A stretch of DNA of 9,970 nucleotides, taken from Deltaproteobacteria bacterium (GTDB lineage: Bacteria > Desulfobacterota > Binatia > UBA12015). A program made the translations under genes and the position numbers. The stretch covers positions 1-9,970 of the forward strand of contig DLYX01000401.1 of the NCBI GenBank assembly GCA_003447545.1. Reading direction: 5' to 3'. Below are positions 1 through 6,048 of the stretch, piece after piece (the stretch's first letter is position 1; every line of letters starts with the position of its first letter). The notes beneath the pieces were generated by a model. It had not been told where the DNA came from, did no database searches, and was given only the letters and a program-made list of their open reading frames with translations.

Positions 1-1142
1 CCGCGGCCATCAAAATGAGCGGCCCAGTACATTGTGGCATCACGAATGAATGAGTCGCCTTCTGCACCAAGGCTGCTCTCCCAGGAGTGGCCGAACCCGA
101 TGGTATGCCCGAGTTCATGGGTCAGAACTTCGGCCACGTTGCTTTCGTTCCAAAAGGAGCAATTACCCCAGCCGTCGGCGAGGACAATCGAACCCGAAAC
201 TACCTCATGATAGCGCGAGTCCTGATAGGGCTTTGCCTTCATGCAAAAACCGCCGATCGCCAGCGTACCCCCACCGCAGTTCCGCGGGTTGGCGATCTGG
301 TTTTTCGGATCATTGAACGAAACGTTGATGAAACCGTCGTTGCAGCTCCAGCCGTCTCCCTTGCGCTCGCCGGCGTATACCAGATCCAGAGAAGATCCGT
401 CGCGGTTATCCCAGGCACTAGCCGCGGCCTGCACCATTTTATTGGAGACTGCCTTGCCCAGCCGGGCATCGCCCGTGAGCGCACCCCACACCTGAACCGG
501 ACCGCCAAACCAGCGGGAGCCGGGGTCGGCAAGAAGGTTGAACTGGCGATTCTCCTGCACCTGCCCGAACGCGGCCGGTGCATCCGTGCTCATCGCAGCG
601 ATCGAACGACCCCCCAGTCGTCGATGGCCCTTCTGAACGCCCGCACGATCCATTTCACCTCGGAATTTGCGAATCCGGACTTTCTCGCGACGCCCCCCCG
701 AGCGTGAACGTGAAAAGCTGATCTCGCCATCATCAGCGATGGTGGCACTCGATTTTCCCAAACCCATATGAAGGGTTCGCACCTGGCCGTCTTCGGTCTG
801 CGCCAAATGGGTCAGCACGATCTCGTCGACGCGATATTCGGCAGCACCGAAGACCCACTGCTGGTCTTCGCCAACCTGTCCGCCCACTTCGCGAACCAGA
901 ATTCGCTCGCCCGCAACCGCACCCTTGTAACCTTCGATGACCAGCAACTCGATTTCCGTATCGATCGAAGATCCATCGAAAGAAGCGACACTCCGAATCG
1001 AGTCGACTCGCGCCAGAACGATGGCATCCGCCTCGATCAAAAGCTCCTCAGGCTCGGGAACGATCCACGTCGTCGCCTCCGCCGGCCTCACGCCACCCAC
1101 CACTAATGCCACAAAGGCCAGAACTATCCGTAAGAAATACAT
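1..1142 (-). CDS. Secreted matrixin-like zinc metalloprotease (C-terminus cut off by window edge)
   Basis: An uninterrupted minus-strand reading frame starts with ATG at 1142 and leaves the window after 380 codons. Residues 1-23 form a signal peptide (MYFLRIVLAF hydrophobic core, AEA cleavage site), so the product is probably exported. Residues 24-130 form a small beta-rich-looking N-terminal domain that ends in GQVGEDQQWVFGAAEYRVDE and similar text. It resembles, from memory, the N-terminal part of some deltaproteobacterial matrixin-type proteins. The catalytic part carries HELGHTIGFGH (His342, Glu343, His346, His352), the HExxHxxGxxH zinc site of metzincins. Met371 in ATMYW fits the Met-turn. 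The zinc motif and Met-turn place it in the M10/matrixin-like metzincins, but the exact subfamily is uncertain. A purine-rich AGGGAGGG lies 10 nt upstream of the ATG. It is divergent from the MBL hydrolase gene. Substrate is unknown, and the stop codon and any C-terminal anchor or repeats lie outside the window. Confidence 0.88.
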   Translation of the reverse strand, partial: MYFLRIVLAFVALVVGGVRPAEATTWIVPEPEELLIEADAIVLARVDSIRSVASFDGSSIDTEIELLVIEGYKGAVAGERILVREVGGQVGEDQQWVFGAAEYRVDEIVLTHLAQTEDGQVRTLHMGLGKSSATIADDGEISFSRSRSGGRREKVRIRKFRGEMDRAGVQKGHRRLGGRSIAAMSTDAPAAFGQVQENRQFNLLADPGSRWFGGPVQVWGALTGDARLGKAVSNKMVQAAASAWDNRDGSSLDLVYAGERKGDGWSCNDGFINVSFNDPKNQIANPRNCGGGTLAIGGFCMKAKPYQDSRYHEVVSGSIVLADGWGNCSFWNESNVAEVLTHELGHTIGFGHSWESSLGAEGDSFIRDATMYWAAHFDGR

Positions 1143-1368
1143 CCTCAATTTTCCCTCCCTGGGCAGAAGGTCATTGCAAAGCGGATGCCATATCGTAAAA
1201 TATTGATTTAACTTGGTTTTATATAAAATCGGGCGGTAAATTCGCTATTTCTACAACGGGACAATAACGCACATCGTCAAAATATTGCCGATACGTCTCG
1301 GCGAGCGTAAGGCCCCACCCCCAACCCCGTGTTTGGCATTTGCCACCACACTGGCGTATCCCGCCATC
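1143..1368. promoter_or_regulatory. Divergent intergenic region with AT-rich core
   Basis: This 226-bp gap separates the divergent metalloprotease and MBL hydrolase genes and must hold the promoters of both unless translation of the hydrolase starts earlier. It contains the most AT-rich stretch in the window (about 1190-1235), including a perfect 12-bp palindrome TTTTATATAAAA at 1217-1228. I could not assign a convincing -35/-10 pair with good spacing in either direction, so only the general regulatory role is proposed. Confidence 0.4.
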
Positions 1369-2127
1369 ATGGCGATCGAACTGGCCTGCCTCGGTACGGC
1401 AGATGCACTGGGCTCCGGGGGACGGCATTGTGCCGGCTACCGCGTCCGAACCAAAGAAACCCAGATCCTGCTCGAAGCTGGCCCCAGCATTCTGACGCAA
1501 CTCAAATCTCGACAGCAGGAAATGGCCGCCCTCGACGGTGTCGCTCTCAGCCACCTGCACGGAGACCATTTCGCAGGCCTCCCCTTTCTGCTGCTTGAGT
1601 ACGAACATCAAACTAAACGAGATCGTCCCTTTGTCGTCATCGGGCCGCCGGGTACCGAGAGTCGCGTGCGGCGGCTTCTCGATACCCTCTACTGGGAGAG
1701 TCGGGGCCGCACTTTCTCCTTCCCGCTGCAATTCATCGAAATGGTGGAGGGAAGCCAAACCGAGATTGGCGGGTTTCACCTCTCGGGTTTCGAGGTCCCG
1801 CACCAGGAAACGGAGATCTCTCTGGGCTACCGTCTCCGTGCCGACGGCCAGCAGCTGGTCTTCTCGGGGGACACCCCCTGGACCGATCGTCTGCTGCGGG
1901 AAAGCGAAAACGCAGACCTTTTCCTGTGCGAGTGCACAGACCTCCACGAATCCAGCGGACGACATATTCGCTACGCCGATATCGAGAACAATCGTAAATC
2001 TTTTTCGTGCGGCGAAATCCTGCTCACCCACCTCGGCCCCGAAGTGCAGGCCCGAGTGGATGAAATCCCCGAACCGACAGCGCACGACTCCCTGGTCGTG
2101 CGGCTCGGGGACCCGATGTTGCGCTAA
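1369..2127 (+). CDS. RNase Z-like metallo-beta-lactamase-fold hydrolase
   Basis: The 252-residue protein is a single metallo-beta-lactamase domain. It opens with the family-typical strand and glycine turn (ELACLGTADALGSGG), carries SHLHGDHFAGLP (His62, His64, Asp66, His67) and supplies the other expected metal ligands: His145 in EVPHQ, Asp168 in FSGDTP and His221 in LLTHL. The full dinuclear zinc set of the RNase Z/arylsulfatase-like branch is therefore present, so an active cytoplasmic hydrolase is likely. Substrate is not predictable. The long exosite arm of true tRNase Z is not evident, so a tRNA 3'-processing role is doubtful. I chose the ATG at 1369 because the domain begins there. An in-frame ATG at 1285 would add 28 residues of proline-rich, non-domain sequence. 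Neither start has a clear Shine-Dalgarno. The stop overlaps the stop of the convergent acyl-CoA synthetase gene. Confidence 0.87.
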   Translation: MAIELACLGTADALGSGGRHCAGYRVRTKETQILLEAGPSILTQLKSRQQEMAALDGVALSHLHGDHFAGLPFLLLEYEHQTKRDRPFVVIGPPGTESRVRRLLDTLYWESRGRTFSFPLQFIEMVEGSQTEIGGFHLSGFEVPHQETEISLGYRLRADGQQLVFSGDTPWTDRLLRESENADLFLCECTDLHESSGRHIRYADIENNRKSFSCGEILLTHLGPEVQARVDEIPEPTAHDSLVVRLGDPMLR

Positions 2128-3857
2128 AGAAGGTGGCCGCGCCCCCTTGCCAGAAACGCATCTCTGAGGTCGCGATAGGCTGCGTCGTCAAACACCCGAT
2201 AGAAAGATTCTCCGCGGACTTTATGGAAGATCGGATCAGCCACCCTCTGCGGTGAAAAGCCCTGCGTCCGCAGTTCTCGTTTGAGAATTTTATGAGTCGC
2301 CGTTTGTGGAATCCGAGTCGCAATGCGCACGAAGGTTGGCCACCATTTGGGCGAACAATCCTCCTCAGACTCGAGAAAATCGGCAAATACCTGACCGTCG
2401 AAGATCGCCTCTTCTGCCAGCACTACCGTTGCCATGACCCGATCACCTGCGTCCCGATCGGGCACGGCATAAACGGCGCAAAGGTAGATATCCGGATGCC
2501 GCTGCAGGATATCTTCAATCGGGCGAGCGAGAAAATTCTCGCCGTCCACGCGAATCCAGGAGATATCGCGACCGGTAAAATATAGAAATCCGTCAGCGTC
2601 CTGAAACCCGAAGTCCCCGGACCAATACATGCCGCCGCGGGTCCTCTCCGCGGTGGCCTCGGGGTTTCGATAATATCCTTCGAATTTCCCGAACCCGGCG
2701 GTATTCACAATTTCGCCAATCGCCTCGTCGGGGTTCTGCACCCGGCCATGCGCATCGAGAATCCCCGGGGGCCTGCGGGCACCCTCGGGCGAGAGAATAT
2801 GGACCTCCGGTGGCGGTCGGCCCACGCTGTTGGCGGGGTCTGTCGGCGCGCGCGCAAACCCGAATCCACCTTCGGTCGCCCCGAAGCCATCGATAATCCG
2901 ACAGCCGAATCGTTCGCTGAACTCGTCAAGAATGCGGGACGATCCCTCGTTTCCATACGCAATCCGCAAGGGATTCTCCCGATCGTCGGAGGACCTGCGC
3001 GTCGTCAGGATAAAGCTGAGTGGTTTGCCGGTATAGTTAAAATAGGTGACTCCGTAGCGGCGGATATCGCTCAGCCATCGGGAACGACTGAACCGACGAA
3101 TCAACCCGAGAGAGGCCCCCTGCAACAACGCGGGCATGAATCCACATTGCTGAGAATTGGCGTGAAAGAGTGGCATCGCCAGATAGCCGCATCCCTCCCG
3201 ATCGACCTCCATCAAGGCCCCGATCTTCTCTCCCGTGGAAAGCATCCGGCTCTGGCTGATCTGCACACCCTTGGGCGCGCCAGTCGTGCCGCTCGTGAAA
3301 ACCAGAATATAGGGGGCGTCGGGATCGACCGAAGGTCCGCTCAGATCCACGCCGGTCACCGACGTGAGTGCCTCGCTGAAGTCCTCTCCGAACTCCGCCC
3401 CCGGCGAGACATCCCCCAATGCATGCGCACGGGTGATCCAGGTGCGCTCCCGAGACAGATCCAGTTCGCTCCAGATCGGCCGCAGAAGATCATGGTGCGC
3501 CGGTGCCGTTAGCAGGAATTGGCAATCCGTATGCAGAATATCACGGAGCAGAGAAGCCCCGCGCTGGATCGGGTTGATCCCCACCGCTGTCGCGCCAGCC
3601 AGAGCGCAGGCCCCAAAAGCAATCAGATATTCCGGGACATTTTCCAGTAGAATACCCAGATGGAACGGGCGGGTGGGATCACGACGCTCCTGCAGCAGAG
3701 CAGCCAGCCGCGCCGATGCTTCAGCAAACTCGGCGTGGGAGAGAGCGAAATCATCCAGGCGGAGAAACGGCTTGTCTGCAATCTCCGGGTCGACAGCGTT
3801 GCGGCGAATACAATCGGCTACCGAGACAATTCCATCCAGCGACGGGAGGGGTGCCAT
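2124..3857 (-). CDS. AMP-forming acyl-CoA synthetase (FadD/FATP-like)
   Basis: This 577-residue member of the ANL superfamily would activate a carboxylic acid, probably a fatty acid, with ATP and CoA to acyl-CoA in the cytoplasm. Motifs appear in canonical order. The phosphate-binding loop FTSGTTGAPKG is at 187-197. The adenine/Mg motif GFGATEGG is near 324-331, with Glu329. The ribose-binding YWSGD is at 411-415. The hinge region is GRDISWIRVDGEN at 429-441. The C-terminal THKILKREL provides the catalytic lysine, probably Lys523. The hinge wording (RVDGEN) resembles very-long-chain acyl-CoA synthetase/FATP-type and mycobacterial FadD17-type enzymes, but chain length and substrate cannot be read from sequence. 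Length is normal and there is no signal peptide. The Shine-Dalgarno is weak. It lies 47 bp downstream of the beta-helix gene on the same strand, so read-through from that gene is possible. Its TAG overlaps the TAA of the MBL gene. Confidence 0.92.
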   Translation of the reverse strand: MAPLPSLDGIVSVADCIRRNAVDPEIADKPFLRLDDFALSHAEFAEASARLAALLQERRDPTRPFHLGILLENVPEYLIAFGACALAGATAVGINPIQRGASLLRDILHTDCQFLLTAPAHHDLLRPIWSELDLSRERTWITRAHALGDVSPGAEFGEDFSEALTSVTGVDLSGPSVDPDAPYILVFTSGTTGAPKGVQISQSRMLSTGEKIGALMEVDREGCGYLAMPLFHANSQQCGFMPALLQGASLGLIRRFSRSRWLSDIRRYGVTYFNYTGKPLSFILTTRRSSDDRENPLRIAYGNEGSSRILDEFSERFGCRIIDGFGATEGGFGFARAPTDPANSVGRPPPEVHILSPEGARRPPGILDAHGRVQNPDEAIGEIVNTAGFGKFEGYYRNPEATAERTRGGMYWSGDFGFQDADGFLYFTGRDISWIRVDGENFLARPIEDILQRHPDIYLCAVYAVPDRDAGDRVMATVVLAEEAIFDGQVFADFLESEEDCSPKWWPTFVRIATRIPQTATHKILKRELRTQGFSPQRVADPIFHKVRGESFYRVFDDAAYRDLRDAFLARGRGHLL

Positions 3858-3904
3858 GGCGCAAACGTCCCACTGACACCCCTACCAATGCAAACGAATC
3901 GACT

Positions 3905-5293
3905 TCAGGAGCCCTTATTCTCAAAGGCGCCGATATCACAGCGGGGCACATCGCCTCGCACGGCCTGCGGCCGGCGCACACCTCTTTGGTCAGCGATCAG
4001 GCAAGAACCCTCGGGGCCACCCGGCTTCGCGGGGCTACCGGCATCGATTGCTGCGCTGCCCGCACCCAAAGCCTGAGTGCGATTCTGGCCGTCGTTCAGA
4101 GCCAATTTGCCCAATTCCGCAGAGACCGCACTCAGGTTTCCTGTCGTATTGCCGCGGATCTGGCAGCCTGCGGGATTCTCGATCAGATTGAAACCACCCG
4201 ACTGGATTTGCCCCGAACAATCCGTGGGCTTGCTCTCGGTCTCGTTGCGCGCGACCAAGGTGTTCGCGATCGCCAGCGTCGCTCCTTTTTCCGCAGCCAG
4301 CCCGCCACCCTGATTGTCGCCGACCGTCACGTTGTTCAGGGAGACCTTGCCCGGAGCGCGGGCCAAAATCCCGCCGGCGCTCGATGCCTTGTTCTCCGAC
4401 ACTGTCAGATTATGCCCGGACAGCTCTCCGGAGCTGCGCAGCCCGCCGCCTTCCGCCCCCGCCGTATTTTCGGTAATTTCCACGTCAAGCAACTTTGCGC
4501 TGCTCTCGATATTATCCAGCCCACCGGCAGCCTGCATTGCCTGGTTCCCTCGAATCGTCGAGATGGTAACCTCGAGCGTGCCGCTGTTGGAGATTCCGCC
4601 ACCGGAATCCGCGAGGGATTGGTTGCCCAAAATTTCGCCATTCATGATCTTCAAAGTGCTGGCCTCGTCATTGAAGAAGGCTCCGCCCTTGCCGTCCGAG
4701 GAGTTTTTCAGCGCGACGACCGAGTTGAGCGATGCGGTGCCACCATTGGTGTTGAACAGAGCCGCCCCACGCCCGCTTTTGGGAACAAGCGGATCACCCA
4801 CCGCTCGATTCTGCAGGAAGAGCACGTTGGAGACGGTCAAGTTGCCACGATTGAGAAGCGCCGCACCATCGCCTCCCTGCACTTGAGCTTCCCGCAGAGT
4901 GAGACCCGAGATCGTCACCGTTGCCTTGTTGCCGACCTCGAAAAGTCGATGCTTTCCATCGCCGTTCACCACAGTCGTCCGCAAACCGGCTCCGGCAACG
5001 GTAGTCACACCGCCCAGCAGGAGCACCCCGCTCTGACCGAAATTCGCTCCTTCATCGGCACTCGTCAGCGTATAGGTGCCCTCCGGCAGGTTGATGGTGG
5101 AGGACCTCGAAGAAGCATTCGCTTCTTCGACAGCCGCACGCAAGGTGCAACCGCCGGCCTTGGAGGCGCAAATGCCATCGCCGAGAGTCGCATCGGGAGA
5201 ATCTACCTGGGAGTCGACGTTGAACGTCGCGGCACCAGCGGCAGAAGTCATCATCAGAACAATAACCATCACGAATCCGGGTAAAAGACGCAT
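3905..5293 (-). CDS. Exported right-handed beta-helix protein (CSLREA-like N-terminus, DIGAFE C-terminus)
   Basis: The 462-residue product begins with a signal peptide (MRLLPGFVMVIVLMMTSAAGA, cleavage near residue 21). It continues with a CSLREA-like segment, CTLRAAVEEAN at 49-59, preceded by a compact cysteine pair (Cys42, Cys49). Residues about 120-350 contain irregular repeats of about 20-30 residues with the pattern 'T...N.A...GGG...GTL', as in parallel beta-helix (pectate-lyase-like) proteins. The C-terminus has GSAAIDAG, DQRGVRRP (435-442) and CDIGAFE (452-458), typical of the 'choice-of-anchor Q' class of surface proteins. It is therefore probably secreted or surface-exposed, acting as an adhesin or polysaccharide-binding protein; enzymatic activity is not shown. 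An upstream in-frame ATG at 5320 is less likely than 5293, which has a strong GGAGGAG five bases ahead. No recognisable C-terminal anchor follows DIGAFE. It is divergent from the methyltransferase gene. Confidence 0.85.
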   Translation of the reverse strand: MRLLPGFVMVIVLMMTSAAGAATFNVDSQVDSPDATLGDGICASKAGGCTLRAAVEEANASSRSSTINLPEGTYTLTSADEGANFGQSGVLLLGGVTTVAGAGLRTTVVNGDGKHRLFEVGNKATVTISGLTLREAQVQGGDGAALLNRGNLTVSNVLFLQNRAVGDPLVPKSGRGAALFNTNGGTASLNSVVALKNSSDGKGGAFFNDEASTLKIMNGEILGNQSLADSGGGISNSGTLEVTISTIRGNQAMQAAGGLDNIESSAKLLDVEITENTAGAEGGGLRSSGELSGHNLTVSENKASSAGGILARAPGKVSLNNVTVGDNQGGGLAAEKGATLAIANTLVARNETESKPTDCSGQIQSGGFNLIENPAGCQIRGNTTGNLSAVSAELGKLALNDGQNRTQALGAGSAAIDAGSPAKPGGPEGSCLIADQRGVRRPQAVRGDVPRCDIGAFENKGS

Positions 5294-5298
5294 TTTTT

Positions 5299-5305
5299 CT
5301 CCTCC
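5299..5305 (-). promoter_or_regulatory. Shine-Dalgarno that fixes the start of the beta-helix gene
   Basis: The minus strand reads GGAGGAG, then five A residues, then the ATG at 5293. This near-ideal ribosome binding site supports 5293 over the in-frame ATG at 5320, which would put nine extra residues ahead of a clean signal peptide. Confidence 0.75.
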
Positions 5306-5369
5306 AAGGTCCAAGAGCATAGTGCATCCGTATCCAACGGCCGCTCACGCGTAAAGGGAGCCCCTTGCC

Positions 5370-5382
5370 CTTGACCGTCAAG
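5370..5382. promoter_or_regulatory. Perfect inverted repeat CTTGAC-C-GTCAAG between divergent genes
   Basis: Two six-base arms are exact reverse complements around a single central C. The site lies 23 bp before the methyltransferase start at 5405 and about 77 bp before the beta-helix start at 5293. On the plus strand the TTGACC half also looks like a -35 hexamer. A short dyad in a divergent promoter region is a plausible operator, but one occurrence without other copies is weak evidence. Confidence 0.3.
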
Positions 5383-5404
5383 ATTCCAACACCGACAAAC
5401 AAAT

Positions 5405-6040
5405 ATGGTCGAATATCTGCCCTCCAGCGAGGTCACGGCTGCCACGCCTCGCCCGCAAAACCACCCGATGCGTCAGATCACCCGTGACGTCGCCTTTGAT
5501 GCCCCCACCTGGACGCCCGAAAGGCGTCGGAAAGTCGAAAAACTATTCGATGAACTGGCCCCCGAGTGGCACCTGAAACACGCAGATGATCGCCTCTTGC
5601 CGCTTCGCGACGCGCTGGAGCGCGGCGATATCCATCCCGGAAACTGTCTGGAACTGGGCTGCGGCACCGGGCCCGCGACCCCGATTCTGGAAGAATCCTT
5701 CACGCGGGTCGTCGCGGTCGACCTCTCCTTCGAGATGCTGCGACGCCTGAACACCCCGAGTGCTGCGCGGGTACGCGCTGATGCTTGCTGCCTGCCCTTC
5801 CCGCCGGATTCGGTCGACTCGATCGTCCTGCTCAATATGTTGCTCTTTCCCGCCGAGGTCGCGCGCGTCCTCAAGCCGGAGGGCACGGTGGTCTGGGTCA
5901 ACTCGCGCGCCGAGAACACCCCCATCCACCTCAGCCCCGAAGATTTCGTGGCCGCGCTGCCCGGAGACTGGACCGCGAGGGCTTCGCGCTCCGGTGAGGG
6001 TCTATGGGCGGTTGCCCGTCGCGGCCGGAGCACCAGCTGA
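5405..6040 (+). CDS. Class I SAM-dependent methyltransferase
   Basis: The 211-residue protein has the Rossmann-type methyltransferase core. Motif I, LELGCGTGP, is at 82-90, with an acidic residue at the end of strand two (Asp106 in VAVDLS). ADACCLPFP at 125-133 marks the motif II region, and SIVLLNMLLFPAEVARVLKPEG is the usual strand-four/helix segment (split here at about 139-160). It most resembles the Methyltransf_11/UbiE-type small-molecule enzymes. The substrate is unknown and the C-terminal substrate half is short. A second in-frame ATG at 5468 (residue 22, MRQITRDVAFD) is an equally reasonable start, because the first 21 residues are proline-rich and lie outside the fold. Neither start has a visible Shine-Dalgarno. 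Only 8 bp separate its stop from that of the convergent C13-PDZ-thioredoxin gene, so there is no room for a separate terminator. Confidence 0.85.
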   Translation: MVEYLPSSEVTAATPRPQNHPMRQITRDVAFDAPTWTPERRRKVEKLFDELAPEWHLKHADDRLLPLRDALERGDIHPGNCLELGCGTGPATPILEESFTRVVAVDLSFEMLRRLNTPSAARVRADACCLPFPPDSVDSIVLLNMLLFPAEVARVLKPEGTVVWVNSRAENTPIHLSPEDFVAALPGDWTARASRSGEGLWAVARRGRSTS

Positions 6041-6048
6041 CAGATCGA

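Noticed and set aside
1285..1368. N-terminal extension of the MBL hydrolase from an upstream ATG
   Set aside because: The added 28 residues are proline-rich, lie outside the fold and have no ribosome binding site. The domain begins cleanly at the ATG at 1369.
1219..2085. 288-codon minus-strand open frame antisense to the MBL hydrolase gene
   Set aside because: It is a GC-rich shadow frame. The plus-strand frame has a complete set of MBL metal ligands, while the antisense product shows no recognisable motif.
3716..5284. 522-codon plus-strand open frame opposite the beta-helix and acyl-CoA synthetase genes
   Set aside because: It crosses the boundary between two well-supported minus-strand genes and its translation has no domain signature, so it is a compositional shadow.
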